Assembly: GCF_907165205.1 (NCBI RefSeq)
Contig: NC_058189.1
Coordinates: forward strand, 20,024,001 to 20,088,000
Source: Coccinella septempunctata
Lineage: Eukaryota > Arthropoda > Insecta > Coleoptera > Coccinellidae
DNA: 64,000 bases
Reading direction: 5' to 3'
The position numbers were made by a program, and so were the translations under genes. Below are positions 21,208 to 32,605 of this stretch, in pieces; position 1 is the stretch's first letter, and each line of letters starts with the position of its first letter. The notes under the pieces are model-generated. The model searched no databases. It was not told where the DNA came from and saw only the letters and a program-made list of their open reading frames with translations.

Positions 21208-22330
21208 GAACCTTTTCCTTTAGTGATTTGTGGTCCGCCCTAGTCCCGCGATGGTTATGCATTGCGCACAATAGTTTCATTCATGGACGTTGTCCTCTTT
21301 ATGTGCTTTCTAGGTAACCCCGTTTGGGTGACCACTGGGTGAATATCCTGCGCAGCATCTTGGGCGGTTCGAGTCGGCAATTGAATTGGACTCGTTGGTT
21401 ATTGTTGATGGTTTGGAGTTGTACCTTCTTTTGCAGCAGGAGCCCGCTTCCTCAACATGCTGCTACATACGTCCTGCTTGCTGTCATGTCCAGCGTCGGC
21501 TGTAGGACAGTAAATAGAGAGAAAAAAGGAATGGAGCTGCGGAAAGCAGACGTTGCTGGCTGCACCGTCTTCGCCGTTACGGTGGCTACCTAGCAAGCCA
21601 TTCACCAGAGAGCTGCCAGGCAGGCCAGACATTAAAATGACTTTAGACTTGTGGCTTTCACACTCCTCTCCAAAAGAACATTCACTCATCCCAGATCTCT
21701 CAGTTATCAAAAGGGTTAAGCTCTGTTGGAGCCCTTTCCGGTTTTCGGGTTCATGCTGGTGGTCGGATCCAGGGCGCTCCTCAGCCTCCCGATGTCGATC
21801 GGGTCCTTGTACCTGGTCTTCGTTGGGTTCCTGATCTCTCCGTATCTCTTGTCTCTTTCTTGTTCTGCATTTCCCATTCTCGCCGACCCCAGCAGTCCAA
21901 TTCAAGTTTCTTCAGATTCTCTGTCAGTTTCTTCGGTATCATGCCTGTTGACGAAATATCAATAGGAATGGTCTTGATATATTTCAACTTCCATTGTCTC
22001 CTGGTATGTAATATGAGGTCGGACTACAAATTGTGCGTAATTTTCCAGTCTGTGAGAACCGTGCGATCTCAATAGAGCTTGTGATGATCATTTCCCAATA
22101 TAGATTCTGGATGGTAATTATCATTATTATTATTATTCCCAAAAGATGGAAAACAGATATATGGGAGATACCGGGCACTTCCAGAATCACAGAAAACCTA
22201 TGTGTAATATATGAGATTCGTATATTTAGGCTGTTTTTCAAATTTGAATATAAATTAAAACTAGAAACCGAATCACATGAATTTCTCAATGATGAGTTAT
22301 TTAATCCCTGCAAGTATTCGTTATCACAGT
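21208..22330 (-). pseudogene. Decayed GIFQGD-family retrotransposon, upstream copy
   Basis: Minus-strand relic. Around 22110-21990 it has NDHHKLY and DRTVLTDWKITHNL, matching the C-terminal block of the relic at 2110-2330. Then KYIKTIPIDISSTGMIPKKL (21990-21920), the C-terminal part of this RT type. From about 21310 to 21208 comes an N-terminal stretch that reads directly, across element A, into the YPNLNVTEQR block at 4490. So the C-terminus of one copy precedes the N-terminus of the next, i.e. two copies head to tail, or one rearranged copy. Confidence 0.55.
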
Positions 22331-22574
22331 AGACGAAGTTAAGATCAAATCTCAGTTTTTCTTCAGAATACCTTCACCCAACTGAAAATGTTATTATCAT
22401 TGCGCAACATGTGTAGCGGTCGAATAACTTTCCCGCCTCGACAGCGACTATTTTATCAAAAAGTCAAATCTGATTTGGAGAAACGTAAAGCTCATGGATA
22501 GAGCGTACAGTTCGGCATGGGGTTCCAATAATGGATCCTACCTAATTAACCTCGCCCGTTTACTGTCAAATTAG

Positions 22575-22755
22575 GATGAGTTGCTTTTGAGTGCGCGAAC
22601 TTAATTCAAAAATAAATGACTTGTTCTGTTTGGTGTCTGCCAGTGACTTCGATGTGATTTGTTTGAGTGAGACATGCTTGGGGAGTGGTGTTTCCGACTC
22701 GGAGCTTTTTCCAAATGATTGCACCGTCATTCGACGGGATGTACCTAAGATGTCT
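22575..22755 (+). pseudogene. Endonuclease fragment of a Jockey/CR1-type element
   Basis: Plus-strand RELNSKINDLF, ASDFDVICLSETCLGSG and ELFPNDCTVIRRD match the opening of APE-type endonucleases (LNSKI...DVICLSETWL). Homology ends abruptly near 22745. The same or a similar element may continue at 26895 with the linker and RT, the intervening 4 kb being later insertions and a deletion. Confidence 0.65.
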
Positions 22756-22806
22756 AAAACTCTTGTGTATTCACTGATTCGATTTTGTTTTTAATTTCGT
22801 GGGGAT

Positions 22807-23762
<956 letters not shown>

Positions 23763-23831
23763 TATTGAATGTCAGCAATACATTTTTAATTATCAAACAA
23801 TATAGCATATGTATAAGTTTTAGCAAAGGTT

Positions 23832-24360
23832 AGTGTAACGGGGTACCATACAATTTGGAGTATGATACAAGAGCTTAGGGAAAAACCTCAGTAAAAAACC
23901 CTGTCTCCCCGTGAGTAGTGTAGTGATGACAAATTTGTTTACAGAATGAGCTTTTAATACTGAAGGGCTTCCTTTCCATTGACATAAAAATTTCTTTATC
24001 ATCCTTCCATTTCGAAATCATATCTGAAACAAAGAAACAGAGCAGAAAACGAGAAAAAATGTGAATAATTAAGCCTTCATCCAAACTTATTCCAAGACTT
24101 GATGAATGACTGAAGAAGAAAATAAATAATCATAGATACATAACTTGTTTTTCAATTGCATTGGGAGGAATATCATCTCTGCGTCAAAAATCTTCTGCTG
24201 ATCTTGGTGGAGGATCACCCTCGTCGTTAGAAATGCCTTCAGTACTCAAATTATTAATAGCCAAATCTTGCTTTTGACTGGGAGGGTCTTTCGACCAGGT
24301 CCAGTCTTCCAAGTGATGATTCTTATATTCTTCAGTTGTTCGAGGAACGCTACAGGACCC
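23832..24360 (-). other. Possible decayed coding remnant, unassigned
   Basis: On the minus strand, 24350-24130 reads as protein-like sequence (EDWTWSKDPPSQKQDLAI, DEGDPPPRSAEDF) with one in-frame TGA. After a pyrimidine-rich TTTGTTTCAG acceptor-like site near 24025 a second block reads KWKDDKEIFMSMERKPFSI and GETGFFTEVFPKLLYH with one frame change. This could be two exons of a decayed gene or transposon. I do not recognise the family. Confidence 0.3.
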
Positions 24361-24865
24361 TTATAATGGGGAATCATCTCCCATAGATATACCAGTGGTT
24401 ATTCAGTAGAAAATTGAAAAAACGACGAAGAAATCCAAAAAAAATTTCTGACACTTCATTGACAATTTGTCAATGAAATGTTGATGCTTGCAAAAAGTGA
24501 CAAGTGCACACACCAGTATTTTAGATATCTTGGATGTACCATTGGGTACATCGTGGCTGTCCATAAGTCATGAATTTGTCTATGCTGTGTACTTTGGTTC
24601 CACCTAGATTAAATCGGCTATAGATTTAAAACTGGATCATTGACGTTTCTTATTATCGTTGTTTACATCCTCAAATTGATATAGAAACATGTGATTAGTT
24701 TATAAGCTGTCTTTCGTGTATTCAATCAGTACTGGATAAGAAACAGGACAACTCGATTTCGGATAGAAAATGTGTATCCTCATGAGGAGTTTACACTACG
24801 CGACTTTCTCGCTATGCGTATTAGCAATATGGGGGAAAAGACTACCAGTATATGGGGTGTTGCCT
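24361..24865. other. Non-coding stretch
   Basis: No supported gene. It contains two short perfect palindromes, CATTGACAATTTGTCAATG near 24460 and GATGTACCATTGGGTACATC near 24533, of unknown meaning. Confidence 0.5.
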
Positions 24866-25800
24866 GCTATGTGAAGCTGTCACCCCCAAATGCGAATTTT
24901 GAAACAAAAATTTCAGGGTCGTTTGTCCATCGTATGCCCATGTTTGTCCACCCTTTTTTTCATGTGTCCAGGCATCGTTTGGGAGATTTGGGAAAAAAGT
25001 TTTTTCGGTGTATTTTCTGAGCAGCACACCCAAATTGCAAAAACTTATTTTTGATGGCAAATATATAGTTCGTCCAACGTGAGTTCACTTTTGTCCATGT
25101 CGTTTGTCCATCGCAGGTCCATGTTTCTCCCTCTTTTTTTTCATTCGTGAACAACTAACGTTGGACAAATGATCTAAACCATAAAAACACATTCCGACAA
25201 TTTGGGTGAGCTACTTAAAAAATACACCGAAATGAATTCTTTTTCCATATATCTCAAACGTTGCCTGGGCAAATGGAAAAAAAGGTGGACAAACATGGAC
25301 CTACGATGGACAAACGACAATAAAATTTTGATAACAAAAGTTGCGTTTGGGGGTGCATGTCAGCTTCATACATTTCAATGATTGATTTCTATGATTCTGT
25401 GATTGAACCAATGAAATAATTGGGTAAAAAAGTGGACTTACGTTGAAAAAACTATCTTCACCATAAAAAACACGTTTTCGCAATTTAGAGGAGATGCTAA
25501 GAAAATGCACCAAAACGACTTTTTCTCCACATCTCTTTAACGGTGCCTGTAAACATAAAAAAAGGTGTACAAACATAGACCTACGATGGACAAACGATCT
25601 GTACCATTAAAAATAAGTTTTTGCAATTTGGGGGTGATGCTCAGAAAATGCATCGAAATAACTCATTTTGCCATATCTCTCGAACGGTGCATGGACAAAT
25701 GAATAAATAGGGTGGACAAACATGGACCTACGACGGACAAATGACCCTGACTTGTTTGTTTCAAAATTCGCATTAGGAAGAGCCAGCTTCACATAGCTTA
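24866..25800. repeat. Cluster of ~190-bp repeats in opposed orientation
   Basis: One unit in plus orientation (24866-25063), a partial one near 25085-25160, and three units in reverse orientation (about 25200-25380, 25440-25595, 25605-25800). Shared core: GTTTGTCCATCGTAGGTCC, ATGTTTGTCCACC, a TTTTCTGAGCA block and CCCAAATTGCAAAAACTTA. The outer pair forms an imperfect inverted repeat of ~195-bp arms with a ~540-bp spacer. No protein is encoded. It is probably a foldback or MITE cluster. Confidence 0.7.
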
Positions 25801-26894
25801 TGTCGTCAGAACATCTGAACGATTAGTAGAAGTTGTGAATATTACAATAGTTCAGCAGATTTCGAAATGTAGACAATGGCGGTTGTTTTCGAGTCTTTTT
25901 TTATGTCTAAATTCATTGAAAAAATCATCTCACCTCGAAAAGTGAATAAGAGGCATTGTTCAAAATCGGGGGTGTACAGATTTTGTAAATAAGAGTACTG
26001 GACTGTATTACCAGATAATTGAGTTGGTGATGGTATTGTAAAAACATGTATTGTGAATCGTTCACAATCATAAAATGAATATATCACCTGTATGAAGCTA
26101 TAACAGTATTAAAAACAAATATTACCGACATCTATAGACTCACAGAGACATTATTCAACTAAAAACAAAGATAATCCAGAAAAGTTCAAATGAGAAGTCG
26201 CTTGAGGTCAGAATTAGTCATTGAGAAAGTTCAATAAATTCAAAATTAACACAACGTGTACAGTGTGCTCTGATAATTGATTGCGAGAGCTTCTTTATTC
26301 CAATAGAAAAATAGAGGTTAGAATTATAAATTTCAATGAGAAAGCTGATTTGACATAATGAGATAGGTAAAGAGGTGACAACTACATTATCTGAACAATG
26401 AGAGATCAAATTATCAATATATCAAATGTGAGTCGAGCAATAATTATAATTTCGATATGAGCAGAGCAAGAATATCATAATCGACATAAATGACGTTGGT
26501 CTTAAGAAGTGTGAAACTTCAATGAATGCAACATTTACAGAGACGGACTGCTTACAAGTAAGCACGATTAGAGCGTCCATCAGAAAAACAGAAGATACAG
26601 TTGATAAATTATGAATGGTACAAAATGAGAGTACTAATGAGGAAAACCACTAATTGTTGGTTTCGAGAAGAAGGCTGGAGCACTAATCAGTATATTGAGC
26701 AAGATGAATGAACAAGAGAATATATCAATGAGAGTACAAAGTATAATGAGCGGATTATACCAATTGAGAGAGTACACGATTACCAGAGAAGACCTTAAAG
26801 GGTGGAACCAGGATGAGAGATTGTCAACCAGTATCATGGCTTACCACTGACCATTGAGCCATATATATAGCTCAAATATTTGATGAAGTTCACA
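25801..26894. other. AT-rich intergenic stretch, nothing recognised
   Basis: No ORF of note, no clear repeat and no RNA gene. It ends near an ATATATATAGCTC stretch before the RT relic. Confidence 0.5.
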
Positions 26895-28334
26895 TCGTGT
26901 TCTAAATTACGCATGCTGAATTACGAAGGTATTTGCAATGAGCTGGTGATGATTGACTGGGCATCATTTTTTACACCTCTGGATGACATCGAGCTGTTGT
27001 TGGGCAAGTTCGTGGACACCGTGAACCAGATTGTTGCTCGCAATACCAAAGTGGAGAACGTCAATGTCTTCGTCTGATAAGGAGAAAAAAATTACTCTGG
27101 GAGAGGTACCTGAGATCAAGATCAATGGACGACTATAACGCTCACCGTACTCACCTACTCCCACGTCGGCGTCGCTGCAACAATTTAAAACCCACTTCGA
27201 AAACCGTTTGGTATCTCCCAAAAACTAGAAGAATCTCTTTGAATACATCAGGTCCTTTTCAAACACTAAGGTGGGTATCCCGCTGGTCAGGGACCTCTCT
27301 GGAGAGATCAGTAGTGGTCCGAGAGAATCGGCAGATGTTCTGGCTGAGGTTTTCTCTCACGTTTTTTCGCCCGAATTGCGCGGTCCAGTGCCATTACCAA
27401 GATCACCTCGTTCACATTTCGAAATTTCCAATGTCGAAATAACCGAAGAAATTGTTAGCAGACATCTTTACGGATTGAATACTTCTTCGGCACCTGCTAG
27501 TGATGGAATATCTTCACTTCACTTGAACGGCTATGCCGGCGCATTTGCAGTCCCCCTTAGTATTATATTTCGTTGATCCTCATCTTCCTCTTCTCTTCCT
27601 TCCGATTGGCTATTCGCCTGTGTAACCCCTATATTTAAAAAGAGTGACAAGCTTTCACCTCATAATTACCGTCCCATTAGTCTCCTCTCGGTCGCTTCCA
27701 AGGTTCTGGAGAGAATAATTTGTGAGCAGATTCTGAATTTTTCTCTCGAACACAGGCTGATACCAGAACAAAACGGAAACGTTCCGTGGCGTTCAACTGT
27801 CACGAACCTTCTCTCCTCTGTGTCCGATTGGACCAAGGCGCTGGACTCTGGTAAGCCGGTGGACGTAATTTATCTCGATTTTTCGAAGGCGTTCGACAAA
27901 GTTCCTCACGGCCGACTTCTAACTAAACTCGAACACATGGGAATCAGAGGAAGATTGTTGAATTGGATAAAGGTTTTTTTATCAAACCGCTGGGTGCTTT
28001 CTGGTGTACCCCAGGGTCCGTCTTGGGTCCAATCCTGTTTCTTCTGTATATTTCTGACTTGCCATTTCGCCTAAAATCTGCTCTATCTCTTTTCGCCGAT
28101 GATCTCAAATTGTACAATTCCCCTTTTACTAATTATTCGACACTACAAGATGACCTGGACAGCTTGATCAGCTGGTGTAACACTTGGATGCTGCCTCTCG
28201 ACATAGAAAAGTGCTCCATCCTACACATCGAAAAAAATAACCCTCGTCATCCATACAACATCGGTGGTCAAGTTCTAACACCCGTTTCCCATCTATCTGA
28301 CCTTGGCCTCATAGTCTCGGACGATCTCAGCTGG
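26895..28334 (+). pseudogene. RT of the hosting relic, N-terminal and palm part
   Basis: Linker (YEGICNELVMIDWASFF), GPRESADVLAEVFSHVF, then RT blocks HNYRPISLLSVASKVLERII, motif A VIYLDFSKAFDKVPHG, motif B region SGVPQG with GSVLGPILFLLYISDLP, and catalytic FADD (LSLFADDLKLYN). Frame changes near 27240, 27580 and 28015; about 25 residues before SGVPQG are missing. It ends at the minus element's insertion point. Confidence 0.87.
28321..28334. repeat. Target duplication, left copy
   Basis: ACGATCTCAGCTGG, identical to 36617-36630. It marks the insertion of the minus element into the relic's RT gene. Confidence 0.93.
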
Positions 28335-28628
28335 TTTTTGTTTTTTTTTTTTTTTATAGCAGGGGGAATCTGCGACCGTGAAAACACGGGGCTCTATCTC
28401 TCGCCCAGAGGAACCCATTTCTAGGGAACACTGTGGGGTTACTCACTCTCCTGAGTTCGCGACCCACTAAACCTAACCTGCTTTTTGTTGGTTCCGGGCA
28501 TTTGCCTATAAACCATTTATCCCTTAATCGGTTGATTTCTTCTTGCACATTGTCGTGCTAGGGTTTTCATGTTCGTCCATTTCGGATATCTCTTCTTAGT
28601 ATAGTTTTAATAAGTTGTCGTACTCATT

Positions 28629-30769
28629 TTAATCTCTCCTCAATTGATCTCTCGGTCTCCTTTTGTAAATTCTCATTCTTCTTCTGTCTTCCTCCGGATC
28701 GTAGTCCACTAGTCTCCTGAGTTCTTCGTTTGGATGTTCCTTCGCTGTTTCGAATAACTTTTCAGCTTTCCTCTTCATAAATTCGGTGATGGTTTCCCAC
28801 TTCAAATCTCGATATATCTGTTTGTTCCTGACAAACCAAGGCGCATCTATGGCACATCGTAGTAGCTTGTTTTCTGTTGCCTGAATTCTTTGTATATGGC
28901 TCTTTGCCGCGAATCTCCAAGCACCTGATCCATAAGTCAGTTGCGGTCTAGCAACGGCTTTGATTATTTTCAATTTTGTCTCATTTGACATGTGGCTCTT
29001 TCTACCTATCAGCGGGTAGAGCATATTCATCGCTGCCTTGGTTTTGTCAACGGCTTGTTTGATATGGCTTCTCCAAGTTAGACCTTTGTCTAGGGTGATA
29101 CCTAAATATTTTGCTTCGTTTGTCCATTCGATTTCTTCTCCATCTACCTCTAGATTTGTTGTAGTTCTTAGTCTCCTCTTCTGCAGTAATATCGCTTGGC
29201 TCTTTTGTCCGTTGAGTTTTATTTTCCATTTAATACACCAGTCATTTATTTCATCTATAGCTTCTTGTAATATTCCTTCTATAATTTCTGGCTTGCGATG
29301 TCGCATTGCGATTCCTGTGTCGTCGGCATATAGTGTCAGCATAGTCCTTGGAGATTTTGGTATATCGTGAATATATATGTTATACAGTAACGGCCCAAGT
29401 ACTGACCCTTGAGGCACCCCTGCTTCCATATATCTGGTTGTGGAGTTTTCTCCTTCCACTTTCACGTAGAATCTTCTGTTCCTCAAATAATTCCTAATCA
29501 ACTTGCACAGTTTCATTGAATATCCAGCATATCTCATTTTGTAAATCAATCCTTCATGCCATACTCTGTCGACATCTAGTAGTACAAGACCGGTTGCTTG
29601 TTTATTTTGGAATCCTTCTGTTATATATTCTGTGAGTCTCAGTAATTGCTGTTCAGTTGAGTGGTCTCTTCTGAATCCAAATTGCTCTGCTGGAATGAGA
29701 TTCAGATTTTCAGTTTCTTCTGTAAGCCTCCTAGCGATTACCCTTTCTACTACTTTTCCTAGGGCGGACAGTAAACTTATCGGCCTGTAGTTTTGGAGGA
29801 ATTTTTTATCTTTGCCTGGTTTGTTGAACACTATGACTTCTGCAGTTTTCCACTTTTCCGGATAGTGTTCAGTCCTCATTATACCGTTTGCAATATTTGT
29901 GAGAGCAGCTATACCTTTTCTAGGTAATTTCTTCAACATAGCATTCGTTATTTTATCACTTCCGGGAGCTTTTCTATTTTTCAAGCTTCTGATTATCTCT
30001 TTTATTTCAAATGGAGAAGTTGGTTTTTCTATTTTGTCGTCTACTGGTGGTTCGTCTATTTCTTCTTCGTTGTTCTCTACAAGATCCTCCAGCTCGTCAT
30101 TATCGTCATCAGGTCTGTAATTTATTCTCGATTCTCTTTCTATCGAGTCCGCCAGTGCTTCTGCTTTATCGATATTCGTATATGCCATTCCTCTTTCTCC
30201 GTGGAGAGGTGGATTTTAGTCTTTTCTCTTCTCAGACATTTTTGCATTTTCCATGCAGAATGATCGATAGTATTTAGTTCTTGAACTCTTTTGTTCCATC
30301 TATTTGTTCTCATGTCCTTCAGGGCATTTTTTAGAACTTGGCTGTGTCGGTTTAGATTTCTCTTATCTATATCTGTATTGTTGAGCCTGTATGTTTTTCT
30401 TAGTCTCCGATTTTCCCTGATGAGATCTTTGATTTCTCTGGGTGTATCACCGTGTGGATGTATCGGTGCTGGTCTCGTTATTTTCTTTGTGCTCTTTTTG
30501 TAGGCATCTATTATATTCTTTTCTAGTTTATCAACTGCTCTTTCTAGGTCTTCCGGTGTGTTGATTGTCGGTATTTCTGTTACCTCCGATTGTATCAGAT
30601 GGCTATATTTCGTCCAATCGGTGTATTCTCTTGTTTGCATTAGTTCTCTTCTTGGCCCATCTCCTATTGTTAATTCGATGGGGTTGTGGTTAGAGGTTCC
30701 GTCCCACAAGGTCTCTATCCAGAATTCTCTAGTGATATTTTTCATAATTGCGATATCAATTATATCTGG
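28629..30769 (-). pseudogene. ORF2 3' portion of the minus element
   Basis: Resumes the endonuclease right after the insertion with PDIIDIAIMKNIT and DGTSNHNPIELTIG, then the pre-RT region and RT: KAPGSDKITNAMLKKLP, QNYRPISLLSALGKVVERV, EQFGFRRDHSTEQQLLR, motif B EAGVPQGSVLGPLLYN, catalytic YADDTG, and the C-terminal block RPQLTYGSGAWRFAAK. Two breaks are seen: a frameshift near 30200 in the linker, and a 4-residue gap in motif A (LLDVDRVWHEG against LLDVARAFDRVWHEG in the sister copy). Otherwise open for 519 codons. Confidence 0.93.
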
Positions 30770-31207
30770 CATTCCGAGTCATTCGCTTGACAGGAGAAGA
30801 CGTGCTACAGTGCTCCTAGTGCTATAAAAGAGAAAGCGGACGAGAAAGTCGAAGTGTCACAGTGCCGTAAAAGAGAAAGCGGAGGTGAAAGTGCCCACTA
30901 ACCAAGCTACGGAATATTTGATTCCGTCTGTGAAGTTGTGTAGGTTCTATATTTGTTATCGGAATTTTAATTCGTTAAAATTTTCAAAGTTGGTGTTCAT
31001 CCTAAGTGTCCAGAGAATTTTTTTTTTATTTTCTCGTTGGTACTGCAGAAAACATCAGGTGAGCTTATTTTTCGTATCTCTTTTCTGATTTTTATCATAG
31101 CGTATAAAACATTCGGCTTTATACCATAGTTTTATATTAGGCTATTTTACTGAATATTTTATTATTTTCAAATTATTTGATATTTTGAGATTTTTGATTA
31201 TAAAACC

Positions 31208-32605
31208 ATGTCGGAAACCTCAGATAATGAGGGCTCCTACATGGAAGCGACCGATGCTGAAGAGTTCAGCGAAGGCGAACACGAGGAGCTTGTAAAGCTC
31301 AGAGAAGAAAATGGGCAGTTGAAAGCTCAAATAGTCAAACTGACTGAAACTGTGTCACAGTTGGTCGGTGAGATGCGCCTCTTGAGGGAGGAAATGACCC
31401 GCAATAATATGACGAAATCTCTCACTTACGCCGCAATCACAAAGCCGGTAGCGGGTTCCAAAAATAATACCCTTAATGGAATTGTTTCACAACCCGAAAC
31501 AAGGAAAAATGATTCAACGCAGGTCGCGAAGGCCCCAAACGCGCCCCCAACTAAACGCGCGCGAAAAGAAAGCTCCTCTTCTGATGAGGAGACTGTCAAG
31601 AAGGCAACGGAAGTGCCTAAAAGAGATAAAATTCCACCCATCACGATGATGGGCACCTCAGATTGGGTAGAGATATCTAAAGCTCTCTACACAAAAAGGA
31701 TAAATTACAACCGTGCAACTACAGTTAAAGACGGTATAAAAATCATCGCGTCAACCGTAGATGATTTTAGAAAAATCACTACATTCTTCGAGCAGCATGG
31801 TAAAGAATTTTTCACCTACCAAATGGAGGAGGAGAAGAAGATATATGCCGTTATTAGGCATTTACCAATCGACGCTGATCTTGCGTTGATTAAGGACGAC
31901 CTGATATTCCAGGGAATAACAGACGCTGAGGCGTCCAGAATGACATCGAACAAGACAAAGAAACAAATACCTCTCTACCTGGTTAAAACCCAGAAAAAGG
32001 AAATATTCGAAGTGAAGCGACTCTACAACCTCTGTATTGTGGTTGAGCATAAAAAGAGGCCTGAAAGTCCAAGCCAGTGCTTTAGGTGCCAAAGGTACGG
32101 GCATGCACAAAACAAATGCTCCTTCCCGTGGAGATGCGTGAAGTGCTCAGGAAGCCACAGCAGCAATGACTGCACACTCACCAGAAAAGGTGAAGAGAGA
32201 AATGCCACATGCGTCTTATGTAGAGAAGAGGGCCATCCAGCTAGCTACAAAGGATGTAGCGAGTTCAAGTTGGTGACCAGAAAGAAAAATTCCCGAAAAT
32301 CAGTTGAACAGAAAAAGAAGGTAACAAAAACAACAACTTCTGAACAAAAAATTCAGGAAGTAGCGAAGATCCAACCTACAGAGCAGGAAAAGATGAGGGA
32401 GACTCCAAAACCCGTCCAGAAAAAAGAAGGACAGAAAAAGCTTACAATGAAACAAGCTGTGAACAGTCAACAGGAGAAGAAAAAGATATCTGAATCAGCC
32501 GATGATTTAGATATCTTCACAGAAAAAATTTTCAACAAGATAATGTTGAAAATTGAGAGGGAAATGGAGAAAAAACTCCAAGCATTATTCAGTAAACTGA
32601 ATTAA
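31208..32605 (+). CDS. Jockey-like ORF1 protein, intact (465 aa)
   Basis: Gag-like RNA-binding protein that packages element RNA with the ORF2 protein (family role). The intact ORF starts MSETSDNEGSYMEA. Residues 1-30 are acidic; 30-70 form a coiled coil; 100-140 a Lys/Ser-rich stretch with KRARKESSSSDEE; 150-265 the conserved IPPITMMGTSDWVEISKALY and RRM-like EEKKIYAVIRHLPIDADL blocks; about 275-335 three zinc knuckles (CFRCQRYGHAQNKC, CVKCSGSHSSNDC, CVLCREEGHPASYKGC); then a Lys/Gln-rich tail and a C-terminal helix. The stop at 32603-32605 overlaps the ORF2 ATG as TAATG. It is probably translated only if the 5' UTR promoter still works. Confidence 0.9.
   Translation: MSETSDNEGSYMEATDAEEFSEGEHEELVKLREENGQLKAQIVKLTETVSQLVGEMRLLREEMTRNNMTKSLTYAAITKPVAGSKNNTLNGIVSQPETRKNDSTQVAKAPNAPPTKRARKESSSSDEETVKKATEVPKRDKIPPITMMGTSDWVEISKALYTKRINYNRATTVKDGIKIIASTVDDFRKITTFFEQHGKEFFTYQMEEEKKIYAVIRHLPIDADLALIKDDLIFQGITDAEASRMTSNKTKKQIPLYLVKTQKKEIFEVKRLYNLCIVVEHKKRPESPSQCFRCQRYGHAQNKCSFPWRCVKCSGSHSSNDCTLTRKGEERNATCVLCREEGHPASYKGCSEFKLVTRKKNSRKSVEQKKKVTKTTTSEQKIQEVAKIQPTEQEKMRETPKPVQKKEGQKKLTMKQAVNSQQEKKKISESADDLDIFTEKIFNKIMLKIEREMEKKLQALFSKLN

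Noticed and set aside
22033..22332. 99-codon plus-strand ORF
   Set aside because: Antisense to the recognisable C-terminal RT block on the minus strand.
24866..25800. CRISPR-like array
   Set aside because: Units are long, diverged and in opposed orientation with no regular spacers; eukaryotic context.
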